From the NCBI GenBank assembly GCA_028279185.1, contig JANQSS010000112.1, positions 1 to 64,000 on the forward strand: a stretch of DNA of 64,000 nucleotides. Direction: 5' to 3'. This document shows positions 27,234 through 35,986 of this stretch, piece by piece. The position numbers and the translations under genes were made by a program. Source of the DNA: Saprospiraceae bacterium (lineage in GTDB: Bacteria > Bacteroidota > Bacteroidia > Chitinophagales > Saprospiraceae). Within the stretch, counting starts at the first letter, position 1; each line of letters starts with the position of its first letter. Below the pieces are notes generated by a model. It made no database searches. It saw only the letters and a program-made list of their open reading frames with translations, and had not been told where the DNA came from.

Positions 27234-28484
27234 ATGAATAAAATAGAAACGTGGGTCAACGTACCCAATAATTCTGATTTCACAATATATAATTTACCTT
27301 ATGGTGCATATACGGACAAAGAAGGCAACCATAGTTTTGGTGTGGCCATAGGTCGGCAAATTATTGACCTAAATAGACTTCAAGAGGCGGGACTTTTAAG
27401 CGATATTAATTTACCTGGAGGCATTTTCAATCGCACTCATTTAAACGACTTTATAGCATTAGGTAAACCTGTTTGGACATCCCTGCGAAACCGACTTACC
27501 CAGTTATTGACAAAAGGTAATACGGCATTACAAGACAAGTCGGACGAAATCATGTTAGATCAAGATGATGTAAAAATGCGGATGCCGATACATATCGGGG
27601 ATTACACCGATTTTTACTCCAGTATTGAGCATGCAGCAAATGTTGGATCAATGTTTCGGGATCCGGATAAAGCATTGCTGCCAAATTGGCGACACCTTCC
27701 CGTGGGCTACCATGGTCGATCTTCTTCCATTTACATTTCGGGAACGCCTATTTACAGACCTATGGGGCAACAAATTCCCAAGGGAGAAACACAACCTATT
27801 TTCGGGGAGTCAAAACGACTGGATATCGAGTTGGAGATGGCTTTTATAATCGGTGGTAATACGACACAGGGTGAATGCATAAACACGTCGGTCGCCGAAG
27901 ATCATATTTTTGGTATGGTCTTATTTAATGACTGGTCTGCCCGTGATATTCAAAAATGGGAATACGTTCCTCTTGGACCCTTTTTAGGAAAGAACTTTGC
28001 GTCTTCCATTTCACCGTGGATTGTTACCCTTGATGCTTTGAACCCTTTCCGAGTTGCAGGACCTGTTCAAGACCCAAAGGTCCTGCCCTACCTGCAATAT
28101 CAAGGAGAAAAGAATTTCGATATCCATCTTGAAGTCGCTTTGACAACTGAAGCGGGAGATGAGACAATAATATCGAGAAGTAATTTTAAATATATGTATT
28201 GGAACATGGCGCAGCAATTGGCCCATCACACGATCAATGGTTGCACCATTTGTGTTGGGGATATGATGGCATCCGGTACCATTAGTGGAAAAGATAAGTC
28301 CTCATATGGCTCTATGTTAGAATTAAGCTGGGCTGGAAAAAATCCAATCCAATTAAATAGTGGTGAGACGCGAACCTTCCTGCAAGATGGCGATACAGTG
28401 ACACTTCGCGGTCATGGCGAACGCGATGACATACGAGTTGGGTTCGGAGAAGTGAGTGGAAAAATACTGCCACCTAAAAAATAA
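27234..28484 (+). CDS. fahA: Fumarylacetoacetase
   Basis: Hydrolyses fumarylacetoacetate to fumarate and acetoacetate, the last step of tyrosine catabolism. The 416-residue protein has the N-terminal SH3-like domain and the FAH catalytic domain. Visible motifs are DYTDFYSSIEHAANVG, the glycine-rich PVGYHGRSSS and metal-site region ELEMAFIIGG, then NDWSARDIQKWEYVPLGPFLGKNF split across the active site. No maleylacetoacetate isomerase gene is in the operon; that step may be done by glutathione-independent chemistry or a gene elsewhere. Confidence 0.96.
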   Translation: MNKIETWVNVPNNSDFTIYNLPYGAYTDKEGNHSFGVAIGRQIIDLNRLQEAGLLSDINLPGGIFNRTHLNDFIALGKPVWTSLRNRLTQLLTKGNTALQDKSDEIMLDQDDVKMRMPIHIGDYTDFYSSIEHAANVGSMFRDPDKALLPNWRHLPVGYHGRSSSIYISGTPIYRPMGQQIPKGETQPIFGESKRLDIELEMAFIIGGNTTQGECINTSVAEDHIFGMVLFNDWSARDIQKWEYVPLGPFLGKNFASSISPWIVTLDALNPFRVAGPVQDPKVLPYLQYQGEKNFDIHLEVALTTEAGDETIISRSNFKYMYWNMAQQLAHHTINGCTICVGDMMASGTISGKDKSSYGSMLELSWAGKNPIQLNSGETRTFLQDGDTVTLRGHGERDDIRVGFGEVSGKILPPKK

Positions 28485-28487
28485 TAC

Positions 28488-29597
28488 ATGCCTGAAATAA
28501 AAATAAATATATTCAAAGATTATCTGTCCGGAACTCCGGCCTATGTTGGTGGCAAGTCGAAGCACGAAATATTTACTTCTGCCGAAAAAATATACAAATT
28601 ATCCTCCAATGAAAATGCGCTCGGAAGTTCACCAAAAGCAATTGAAGCTATTCGTGCTAATGTGCATTTATTGAACGAATACCCTGATCGTACGGATGAA
28701 AGATTGCGTCAGGCATTGGCGCGGTTTTACGATCAGAAATTGAGTGAATCACAATTTATAGCCACGCCAAGTGGTTCAGAAATGATAGATTTGACGATAC
28801 GGGCTTTCATGGGCGAAGGATTAGAATGCATCGCCTCTAATCCTTCATTTCAACCCTATTTTATGTTCGCCAAAAATCATGGCGCGCATACGATTGATGT
28901 TCCCTTAACCAATGAAAATTACTCGTTAGATATTGAAGGGATATTATCCGCGATTAATGACAATACGCGACTCATTTTTATTACTTCACCAAATAATCCG
29001 ACTGGAACAATTGTCACAAAGCATGAAATGGATTATTTGGTTTCACAGTTGCCGGATCATGTTATTTTAATTGTTGACGAGGTCTATCATCACTTTGTTA
29101 ACGATGACGATTATACTACTGCGCTGCGCTATGTGAGAGATGGCAATCAGGTAATCGGATTAAATAGTTTTTCAAAAGCATATGGTTTGGCGGGCATGCG
29201 AATAGGATATGCTTATGGCCCGGAAGAGATTATCAAGTATATCCGACAGTTGTCAAAACCTTTTTTGATGAATACACTGGCGATTGAAGCAGCGGCAGCG
29301 GCCATCACAGATACGGATTTTATTGATAAAACAAGAAGTCATGTTCTGTCTGAGCGCGCATATTTGTACGACGAATTAGATCGACTTCCCATCCATTACT
29401 GGAAATCTCAAGGCAATTTTATATTGTACAAACCAGAAATGCCTGAAAAAGACTTTGAAGCAGCAATGCTGCAAGAAGGACTTATGGTCCGTCCCGTAGG
29501 CGGGTTTGGGGCACCAGGCTGCATTCGCGTAACAATAGGGAGCAAAGCAGCAAATCGTGCTTTTATTCGCGCACTGCATAAAATTCTGATGACATAA
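28488..29597 (+). CDS. HisC-like aminotransferase, probably the aromatic (tyrosine) transaminase
   Basis: A fold-type I PLP enzyme of 369 aa. The PLP lysine is Lys230 in NSFSKAYGLAGMRIG; other motifs are SSNENALGSSP, TSPNNPTGT and VDEVYHHF with Asp197 and Tyr200. By sequence it belongs to the histidinol-phosphate aminotransferase group. It starts 3 bases after fahA, inside the tyrosine catabolic operon, and tyrosine needs a transaminase to give 4-hydroxyphenylpyruvate, so an aromatic aminotransferase role is the better reading. A biosynthetic hisC role is less likely because no his genes are near. Confidence 0.87.
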   Translation: MPEIKINIFKDYLSGTPAYVGGKSKHEIFTSAEKIYKLSSNENALGSSPKAIEAIRANVHLLNEYPDRTDERLRQALARFYDQKLSESQFIATPSGSEMIDLTIRAFMGEGLECIASNPSFQPYFMFAKNHGAHTIDVPLTNENYSLDIEGILSAINDNTRLIFITSPNNPTGTIVTKHEMDYLVSQLPDHVILIVDEVYHHFVNDDDYTTALRYVRDGNQVIGLNSFSKAYGLAGMRIGYAYGPEEIIKYIRQLSKPFLMNTLAIEAAAAAITDTDFIDKTRSHVLSERAYLYDELDRLPIHYWKSQGNFILYKPEMPEKDFEAAMLQEGLMVRPVGGFGAPGCIRVTIGSKAANRAFIRALHKILMT

Positions 29598-29607
29598 AAT
29601 TTAATAA

Positions 29608-30072
29608 ATGCCTACATCAATTAAAGACACTGAACTCCCTGTCGATTTTAAAACACAACCGGTCGGTACTATGATCGACCGAACAATGAAAATCATTCGT
29701 TGGAATTATTTACAGGCATTTAAAGAAGCAAACGTCGATGTCACAACAGAACAATGGGTAATTCTCGATAAATTATACGAAAAAAATGGTGTTTCGCAAA
29801 CGAGTCTTGCCAATGATACATTTAAAAATACAGCCACTGTTTCCCGAATCATAGATCTATTATGTAAGAAAGAATTGATCGAGCGACAGCGTTTTAATAA
29901 TGATCGCAGACGGTATAAATTATTTCTCACGAAGTCGGGTGAATCACTGGTAAAAAAACTGCGTCCTATCGTTTTTAATCTGAGAAAGCGAGGTTGGGAA
30001 CATTTGTCACAGGATGATTATCACGAGTTTATGCGAATTATTAATCAGATATATATAAACTTTTCGATCTAA
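29608..30072 (+). CDS. MarR family transcriptional regulator
   Basis: A 154-residue winged-helix regulator. The recognition region NGVSQTSLANDTFKNTATVSRIIDLL is followed by the wing with Arg-Arg-Tyr-Lys (NNDRRRYKLFLT). It starts 10 bases after the aminotransferase, so it is co-transcribed with the tyrosine catabolic genes and probably controls them, perhaps responding to an aromatic acid such as homogentisate. The operator was not found. Confidence 0.88.
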   Translation: MPTSIKDTELPVDFKTQPVGTMIDRTMKIIRWNYLQAFKEANVDVTTEQWVILDKLYEKNGVSQTSLANDTFKNTATVSRIIDLLCKKELIERQRFNNDRRRYKLFLTKSGESLVKKLRPIVFNLRKRGWEHLSQDDYHEFMRIINQIYINFSI

Positions 30073-30125
30073 AGAAATCAACAGGTAGACCGTACCTCAC
30101 TGCTGATTTAACCTTTTTAAGCGTT

Positions 30126-30141
30126 GTTATTAAAAAATAAC
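30126..30141. terminator. AT-rich hairpin between convergent genes
   Basis: A perfect stem of GTTATT and AATAAC around an AAAA loop lies between the stop of the MarR gene and the stop of the EEP gene. There is no clear T run, so terminator function is uncertain; the convergent position is the main support. Confidence 0.3.
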
Positions 30142-30155
30142 ACTACATGAAAAGT

Positions 30156-31193
30156 TCATTTTTTATCCTTCATTTTTATAGCGACTTGCACGGGTCGATG
30201 ATCCGAAATTTCAAACTGAGGCACCTGGTAAGACAATAATTCAAGTGATGGGTCGGTGAAAATATAATCAATTCGCACCCAAGATGGATTTTTTATATAC
30301 GTAGGATGCATGCCCAGTTCGCCCTTTCGAAAGGTATCATATAATTGGCCTTTGAGTTGACGATAGGCAAACGATTGAGCCGTCTCATTCATATCACCAC
30401 AAGCAACAATTGGAAAAAGACAAGCATTCATATGCCACCTCAGCTTTTTAGCCTGCATGGCTCTTTTTTTAGCTGCTGTATAAATTGTGTTGCGAAGTTT
30501 TTCGCCACCCCTAAGTAATCGATCTGCACCGGGATTATCCGCCTTTTCTGCAGTTTCGAGCATTGTAGATATTTTATTGGACTGAAGGTGAAACGTATAG
30601 ACACGAATCGTGTCTTGTTGAATTTTTATATCGGCGAAAATAGCAAACCTCAAACCGCTACTGTCCTTTATTTCTCCGCCGTGGATAATGGTATAGTGTG
30701 TCGCGATTTTCAGATTAGAACGTTTATACGTCCATGTATTAAAATGCGCTGTGTTCGGAAAGATATTTTCCACTTTACTATGGTGCTCCTGTAAGCAAAT
30801 TATATCCGGATTGTTTTGAGCTGTTTTGACATAGTCAATCCAGGATGTATAGGCCTCCTTGTCTGCATGCAGCAATCTATCCGAAAACGTATTGAAGCTA
30901 TATATATTCAAGCCCTTAGTCTCATCAATTTTCCCTTTGCCCGTTGACAAGTAGTTGAGCCCAAAAATAAAACCCGGCACCAATAAAAAAAGAAATGTGA
31001 ATTTCTTTTTAATAACGCCAAAATACAATGCTATGACAATAAAATTTACAAGAATAATTGGAAACCCCAGGCCAGAAAAATACAATAGGTTCGCATGTGT
31101 CGGATTAACAAAAGGCGCTAGGCAAGAAAGCAGATAAACTCCCGTGCCTAAAAAAGCGTAGACATAAAAGAAAAATTTTAGTACCGACTTCAT
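30156..31193 (-). CDS. Membrane-anchored endonuclease/exonuclease/phosphatase (EEP) family protein
   Basis: A 345-residue protein with three N-terminal membrane helices (about residues 5-25, 38-60 and 66-85), followed by an EEP catalytic domain. The catalytic set is seen in NIYSFNTFSD, IICLQEHH (metal Glu), ACGDMNE (Asp and Asn) and EISDHRPV (Asp-His). The domain cleaves phosphodiesters, which could be nucleic acid or lipid; the topology suggests a periplasmic catalytic face. It overlaps the upstream rhomboid stop by four bases. Confidence 0.88.
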   Translation of the reverse strand: MKSVLKFFFYVYAFLGTGVYLLSCLAPFVNPTHANLLYFSGLGFPIILVNFIVIALYFGVIKKKFTFLFLLVPGFIFGLNYLSTGKGKIDETKGLNIYSFNTFSDRLLHADKEAYTSWIDYVKTAQNNPDIICLQEHHSKVENIFPNTAHFNTWTYKRSNLKIATHYTIIHGGEIKDSSGLRFAIFADIKIQQDTIRVYTFHLQSNKISTMLETAEKADNPGADRLLRGGEKLRNTIYTAAKKRAMQAKKLRWHMNACLFPIVACGDMNETAQSFAYRQLKGQLYDTFRKGELGMHPTYIKNPSWVRIDYIFTDPSLELLSYQVPQFEISDHRPVQVAIKMKDKK

Positions 31194-32125
31194 TTTTCTT
31201 TGCTGGCGCGATTGAGGGTTTCTCGTTCTTTATCAGTTAGGCTATCGATACCTTTCACTTTTATTTTATCAAGTATACGATCAATTTCCTCGTCGATATT
31301 TCGGACGATGGCTTCATCGTTTTCCTCACTCCTAGTAAAATATTGTTTAAACGATTTTGAAGGAGCGTGTTGGCGTTTGGGAGAGGGTCGATAATCAGAC
31401 ATAACACGTACGTTCGATTTTTTCTCCTCGGATTTACGTGAGAAGTCCGGTGCGAGGTCCCACCCGTTTCGCAGTGCATAGATATAGAACCAACCCATAA
31501 CTGCACCACCAAGATGTCCAAAATGTCCACCCGTATTATAATTATCCCCTAATGATATGATATCCAAAAAAACAAGCCCTATCGCGATATACTTCAGCTT
31601 AACAGGACCAATTAATAGGAGATGCATGTATGAATCAGGAGACAGCATCGCAGCCGCCACTATTATTGCCATTACGGCACCGGAAGCACCCCATGCAAGC
31701 CCTTCTACACCTATTGGAATATAATGAAATATACTATCGGAAATTAAATACGCCGCTGCGCAGGCCAAGCCACCATAGATATAGATAGGATAAACATGCT
31801 TTTCACCAAGTAGATCGCCAACCCGACGACCAAACCAATACAGGAGTAGCATATTCCATAAGATATGCCAAAAACCTTGGTGCAAAAACATGTGCGTTAT
31901 CAGAGCCCAGGGATGCTTGAGATTTGTTACAAAATCGTTTGATAAGACAAATAGGTGCCAAATTGAATCAAACCACGTCTCTTGCCCGGGCACCGCGCTA
32001 AAGTTTGCGAAAGCACGGAACAATGCGAAGACGGCAAATAAGCCCACGTTGACGAGAATAAGCCGCGTAATATTATTACCGCTTTCAAATTCGCGTTTTA
32101 CATCTTCTATTATGCTTGTTACCAT
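31190..32125 (-). CDS. Rhomboid family intramembrane serine protease with C-terminal extension
   Basis: A 311-residue integral membrane protease. The catalytic Ser148 is in GASGAVM and His204 in HFGHLGG. Six membrane helices can be traced. A cytosolic tail of about 90 residues, ending in the charged helix segment around KVKGIDSLTDKERETLNRASKE, is typical of a Bacteroidota rhomboid subtype. It is the second of two tandem rhomboids, spaced 3 bases from the first, with EEP downstream. Substrates are unknown. Confidence 0.93.
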   Translation of the reverse strand: MVTSIIEDVKREFESGNNITRLILVNVGLFAVFALFRAFANFSAVPGQETWFDSIWHLFVLSNDFVTNLKHPWALITHMFLHQGFWHILWNMLLLYWFGRRVGDLLGEKHVYPIYIYGGLACAAAYLISDSIFHYIPIGVEGLAWGASGAVMAIIVAAAMLSPDSYMHLLLIGPVKLKYIAIGLVFLDIISLGDNYNTGGHFGHLGGAVMGWFYIYALRNGWDLAPDFSRKSEEKKSNVRVMSDYRPSPKRQHAPSKSFKQYFTRSEENDEAIVRNIDEEIDRILDKIKVKGIDSLTDKERETLNRASKEK

Positions 32126-32128
32126 TCC

Positions 32129-32743
32129 TTACTTTCTAAACGAATTTCTGCCCCTATCCCAGTATAATGTAATTAAAAAACCAAAAAGCGCCCCGCCAAG
32201 GTGTCCAAAATGCCCTACTCCCGAAGATGAATTACCAAAACCGTTTATCAAGTCCATAGCAACATAAATTAATACGAGATGCGCTGCTTTTAATGCCACA
32301 GGAGGAAAAAGTAAATGAATACGATTGTTGGGGAAATTCATGGCGTAAGCCACAGCAACACCCATGATGGCACCGGATGCTCCTAACGAATGTACTTGTC
32401 TAAAGAGTTCGGGAGGATATTGGAACTTATGCACAATAAACGAAAGCAAAAAAGACATCAAGCCCGCACCAAAGTACAAAATGAAAAATCGCTTCATCCC
32501 AAGTTTTTGCTCAACTAAAGGCCCGAATACTATAAGCCCAATCATATTAAACAGAATGTGCGAAAAACTCCCATGAGCAAATATATGCGTAACCAGTTGA
32601 TATGGGCTAAAATTGCCACCTTCAACCGGGTAGTAGACAGATAAAAATTCAAGACTCACCATAGGCATTACATGGGTTATGACAAAAACCAGAACATTAA
32701 TTATAATCAGGTTTTTTACAATATCCGTGAGGTTGAACATCAT
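32129..32743 (-). CDS. Rhomboid family intramembrane serine protease
   Basis: A compact rhomboid of 204 aa with catalytic Ser123 in GASGAIMG and His181 in HFGHLGG, and the membrane-loop motif HGSFSHILFNM. It lacks the cytosolic tail of its tandem neighbour. Its start overlaps the mutL stop by four bases (ATGA), so it is translationally coupled to a DNA repair gene, an arrangement that probably reflects operon compaction rather than a shared function. Confidence 0.94.
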   Translation of the reverse strand: MMFNLTDIVKNLIIINVLVFVITHVMPMVSLEFLSVYYPVEGGNFSPYQLVTHIFAHGSFSHILFNMIGLIVFGPLVEQKLGMKRFFILYFGAGLMSFLLSFIVHKFQYPPELFRQVHSLGASGAIMGVAVAYAMNFPNNRIHLLFPPVALKAAHLVLIYVAMDLINGFGNSSSGVGHFGHLGGALFGFLITLYWDRGRNSFRK

Positions 32744-34521
32744 CGTTTGTTAAACTTTTTATCTATTTCTTCTCGAGGTAGTATGATATAACACAACTGA
32801 CCGCCAGGTGTTCGGTCAGGTAGAGCACAAGCAAACAATTGTTCGACCAAATGACTGATTTCAATGTCAGACAGCCGTTTGTCAAACGCTATCGCAGCCT
32901 GTTTAGCGGATGCAAATGCCAGTTTTTCCTTCATTTCTAATTCTGATTGTTGCTCCTCCGCCATATCTTTTATGATATCGATCAGGTGTCCTTCGTCAAC
33001 ATCTACCATTTCATGAAAAGCAGGTACTCCATGCAACACGTATGTATCTTGTCCAAAAGGAGCCACGTCAAATCCCATTGTTTTTATTAGCGGCAAACAT
33101 GCTTCCATTGTGGCCGAAACGGTATTCGGCAATTCAAATGTTTTTGGAAACAACAACCCCTGAGATGGTGCTTTGTCCATTGACATGCGCTGCATAAAAT
33201 CTTCATATAGTATACGTATATGTGCAGCGCGTTGATCAATTAAAAGTAAGCCTGTATCCGTGGTTCGAACGATATATCCATAAAACGTCTTGCTCGATGC
33301 CGGTACTTCGGTGAAAGACGAGCCGTCATCAAATGCTTGCTGCCCTCCCGATTGATTCATATCTCCTCGCCTGCGGTCAAGGCCTTCAAAAATATTTTCC
33401 CAGCCTTCATGGCTTCGCGATGGCTTCGTAATCGGAGAAAAATCATGGCCACCATCTGCGCCCGACTGTGATGGCATCCCTCCTTTTCGAATAATGGCCG
33501 GATCAGGTTCAAAATCCATTAGTGGGATCATATGATGACGGGCTATTGCATGTCGAACGGCTACTTTTAAATAATTATATATAGCGCGATCATCTTCGAA
33601 TTTTATTTCCTGTTTGGTGGGATGAACATTAACATCAATACGAGTTGGATCTACTTGCATAAACAAGACATATCCGGGATGTTTTCCATCTTGAATTAAA
33701 TTGGAATATGCCGACGTAATTGCATGGTTAAAATAGGGGCTTTTAAAAAACCGCCCATTAATAAAGAGAAATTGGTCATCCCGTCTAACTTTTGCAGACT
33801 CTGCAGTCCCAACAAAGCCATGAATAGAAACTATTTCCGTTTCTTCCTCAATTCGCACTAATTTATCTTTATAGGATTTTCCAAGGACTCCGATAACACG
33901 TTTCAACTCAGTTTCGGCGGGCCATTTTATTATTAATTTATCATTATGATAAAGTTCACACTGAACATCTGAATGTGCTAGTGCCAGGCGATTAAATTCC
34001 AAGAGAATATGTCTAAATTCAGCTGTATCTGATTTAAGAAATTTTCGACGGGCCGGGATATTAAAAAATAATTTTTTTACTGCAATGTCGGTTCCTTTTT
34101 GTGCGGGTATGGGTTCTTGAACGTCAACCTTAGATCCGGTCACAAGGAGGCGACTTCCCAGCTCTTCACCTTCTTGCATTGTTTTCAATTCGAGTTGCGA
34201 GACTGAGGCAATAGAAGCCAACGCCTCACCTCGAAAACCTTTGGTCGCTATAGCAAAAAGATCATCGGCCTTACGAATTTTTGAAGTGGCATGTCGTTCA
34301 AGGCTCATCCGCGCATCGGTAGGCGTCATTCCCTTTCCATTGTCAATAACTTGGATAAGCGTCTTGCCCGCATCTTTAATAATGACTTTTATCTTGGAAG
34401 CTCCTGCATCGATAGCGTTTTCGAGCAGTTCCTTAACCACAGAAGCAGGCCTTTGAATGACTTCTCCAGCGGCTATTTGGTTAGCGATGTGGTCAGGTAA
34501 TAACCTGATTATATCTGGCAT
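32740..34521 (-). CDS. mutL: DNA mismatch repair protein MutL
   Basis: The ATPase that links mismatch recognition to strand processing. The GHKL ATP-binding domain is complete: ELLENAIDAGA, DNGKGMT, ATSKI and TKGFRGEALASIASV. The length of 593 aa is normal. The C-terminal endonuclease motif DQHA(x)2E(x)4E, present in MutL of bacteria lacking MutH, is here DQRAAHIRILYE near residue 428, so His and the first Glu are replaced. The ending ALPDRTPGGQLCY replaces the usual CPHGRP-like segment. Other Bacteroidota MutL proteins also drift at these sites, so nicking activity is uncertain. Confidence 0.94.
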   Translation of the reverse strand: MPDIIRLLPDHIANQIAAGEVIQRPASVVKELLENAIDAGASKIKVIIKDAGKTLIQVIDNGKGMTPTDARMSLERHATSKIRKADDLFAIATKGFRGEALASIASVSQLELKTMQEGEELGSRLLVTGSKVDVQEPIPAQKGTDIAVKKLFFNIPARRKFLKSDTAEFRHILLEFNRLALAHSDVQCELYHNDKLIIKWPAETELKRVIGVLGKSYKDKLVRIEEETEIVSIHGFVGTAESAKVRRDDQFLFINGRFFKSPYFNHAITSAYSNLIQDGKHPGYVLFMQVDPTRIDVNVHPTKQEIKFEDDRAIYNYLKVAVRHAIARHHMIPLMDFEPDPAIIRKGGMPSQSGADGGHDFSPITKPSRSHEGWENIFEGLDRRRGDMNQSGGQQAFDDGSSFTEVPASSKTFYGYIVRTTDTGLLLIDQRAAHIRILYEDFMQRMSMDKAPSQGLLFPKTFELPNTVSATMEACLPLIKTMGFDVAPFGQDTYVLHGVPAFHEMVDVDEGHLIDIIKDMAEEQQSELEMKEKLAFASAKQAAIAFDKRLSDIEISHLVEQLFACALPDRTPGGQLCYIILPREEIDKKFNKR

Positions 34522-34534
34522 CTCAATGTCTTTA

Positions 34535-34843
34535 TCACAAAGACTCTAAGATACGCGGAACGTAGTAATTGATGAAAAGTATGGACAACATAACGAGGAC
34601 GACAACCACCCCGAGGATGATGAAATTTGAGCGTAAAATCGTCTTTCGCCTTGTCCTGCCATCACCTGCTCCCCTTTTAAGACCAGAAGAAATACGTGAT
34701 TTCATTGCCTCCGGGCTATTTTCTCGCTGAAGTTCGATCTCTTTCAACCGGTCCTGCAATTCTTCCTTTCTTGGGTCATAATACCGTGGAATGTAATTGT
34801 ATCGTGCATGCTTGGGTAAACGAAGAACTTTGAATAGGCCCAT
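34535..34843 (-). CDS. Small membrane protein of unknown function
   Basis: A protein of about 102 aa. I choose the start at 34843 (MGLFKVLRLPKHARYNYIPR), because the upstream extension has no charged lead. A basic, Tyr-rich N-terminus is followed by a charged helix (PRKEELQDRLKEIELQRE) and one C-terminal membrane helix (SNFIILGVVVVLVMLSILFI). Similar small proteins with a KRxRYNYxPRYYDP pattern are found near mutL in Bacteroidota, but no function is known. It precedes mutL by 13 bases. Confidence 0.65.
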   Translation of the reverse strand: MGLFKVLRLPKHARYNYIPRYYDPRKEELQDRLKEIELQRENSPEAMKSRISSGLKRGAGDGRTRRKTILRSNFIILGVVVVLVMLSILFINYYVPRILESL

Positions 34844-35207
34844 GAGTCTGTGATTTGCTATAAAGATGACAAAAAAATAAGAAGTGGTGGCTGCGGAGAA
34901 CATGACTGGATGTCTCTATTGGAATGATAGATGGCAATACCGTCAAGTTGAAAATACGTATACGCACAAGGCATCTTTATATACCGGCGAGTATATGGAT
35001 AAGTATTTGTTAAACAGTCCATTAAGCCATTTCTTTATGCTTAATGCACTCGCCTTGAATTTTACAAAAATGAAACACACAATTCATTTTCGATTCGAAA
35101 ATCCTGCACCTTAAATGAACATGACATCCATTATATGCGGCTGCCACAACAATTGAATACGCTACGTTGAAATAGTCGCTATTCCCAAACTTTATTCCCC
35201 GCTTATG
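34844..35207. other. Intergenic region without a supported gene
   Basis: No gene is supported between the small membrane protein and the tRNA promoter. A 70-codon plus-strand frame (ending near 35114) exists, but it has no recognisable family, ribosome binding site or codon pattern that would justify a call. Confidence 0.5.
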
Positions 35208-35238
35208 TTGTGTGGTATGCTAGAACTGTATATCTTCG
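35208..35238 (+). promoter_or_regulatory. Putative promoter upstream of tRNA-Ile
   Basis: TTG at 35208-35210 and TATCTTCG at 35231-35238 (one mismatch to TAnnTTTG) are 20 bases apart. The tRNA starts about 95 bases downstream, after a perfect 7-base hairpin (AGGACCA at 35298-35304 and TGGTCCT at 35309-35315). The hairpin could be a processing or attenuation element. Confidence 0.4.
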
Positions 35239-35331
35239 CCCTGCTTTTTGAAAAAGTGGCTTTATTGCTTCTACTTTAATCCATTTTTCATAAAGCCAGG
35301 ACCAAAAGTGGTCCTTTGAAAGTTCAAATTT

Positions 35332-35405
35332 AGTCCCGTAGCTCAGCTGGTTAGAGCGCTACACTGATAATGTAGAGGTCGGCAGTTCAAGTCTGCCCGG
35401 GACTA
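35332..35405 (+). tRNA. tRNA-Ile (anticodon GAT)
   Basis: A complete cloverleaf: acceptor AGTCCCG pairs perfectly with CGGGACT, the D arm is GCTC-AGCTGGTTA-GAGC, the anticodon stem CTACA/TGTAG holds the loop CTGATAA with anticodon GAT, and the T arm is GGCAG-TTCAAGT-CTGCC. The discriminator is A and the CCA end is not encoded. It is normally found in rRNA spacers, but no rRNA is near. Confidence 0.96.
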
Positions 35406-35459
35406 CTTACAGGTTTGAATTTGGGTGTGAATGCGGGTGTGATTTGAGATGAGGGATAG

Positions 35460-35467
35460 TATATTTG
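35460..35467 (+). promoter_or_regulatory. -7 element immediately before the four-helix-bundle gene
   Basis: TATATTTG is an exact match to the -7 consensus and ends only 4 bases before the ATG at 35472. Transcription would begin at or just after the start codon, predicting a leaderless or nearly leaderless mRNA. No well-spaced -33 element was seen. Confidence 0.35.
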
Positions 35468-35471
35468 CGCG

Positions 35472-35825
35472 ATGTTTGACTTTGAGAAATTGGAGGTGAA
35501 TGCGAAGATTGAAGAAACGAATAAGGACTTATTGAATTTACTCTTCTCGAATCGAAGTATTGACCAGTTTATATCCATACAGCTCAAAAGATCGTGCATT
35601 TCGGTAGCTTTGAATCTGGCAGAAGGAGTAGGACGAATGACACCCGCAGATAAGCGTCATTTTTATGTGATGGCGAGAGGGTCAGTCAATGAAAGTGTGG
35701 CTTTGTTGAAAATAATGAAAGATCAAAATTGGATTCCTAAAGAGGATTTTCAAAATTTATATGATAATTATGAGTCAATTTCGAAAATGCTATTAGGTAT
35801 GATTCGAAGCGCTGGCAAACAATAA
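35472..35825 (+). CDS. Four-helix-bundle protein (23S rRNA intervening-sequence family)
   Basis: A 117-residue helical protein of the family first found as ORFs inside intervening sequences of bacterial 23S rRNA. The signature segments are DLLNLLFSNRSIDQFISIQLKRSCISVALNLAEG split over two helices, then KRHFYVMARGSVNESVALLKI, and a final helix with LLGMIRSAGKQ. The molecular function is unknown; members may bind RNA or act as small mobile cargo. Its place between tRNA-Ile and tRNA-Ala is notable because these three items are all normally linked to rRNA operons. Confidence 0.88.
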   Translation: MFDFEKLEVNAKIEETNKDLLNLLFSNRSIDQFISIQLKRSCISVALNLAEGVGRMTPADKRHFYVMARGSVNESVALLKIMKDQNWIPKEDFQNLYDNYESISKMLLGMIRSAGKQ

Positions 35826-35870
35826 TATACGCAACAAACTCATACAAGACACACGCACACCCAAACCCAC

Positions 35871-35946
<76 letters not shown>

Positions 35947-35954
35947 CCGCACCA

Positions 35955-35986
35955 GGACTGGATTCTAACGAATCTGGTCCTTTTTT
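35955..35986 (+). terminator. Intrinsic terminator after tRNA-Ala
   Basis: GGACTGGATTC (35955-35965) pairs with GAATCTGGTCC (35970-35980) through two wobble pairs around a TAAC loop, followed by six T. This ends the tRNA transcript. Confidence 0.85.

Noticed and set aside
34884..35114. A 76-codon plus-strand frame between the small membrane protein and tRNA-Ile
   Set aside because: It overlaps the 5' end of the opposite gene's frame and lacks a family, a signal or a convincing ribosome binding site.
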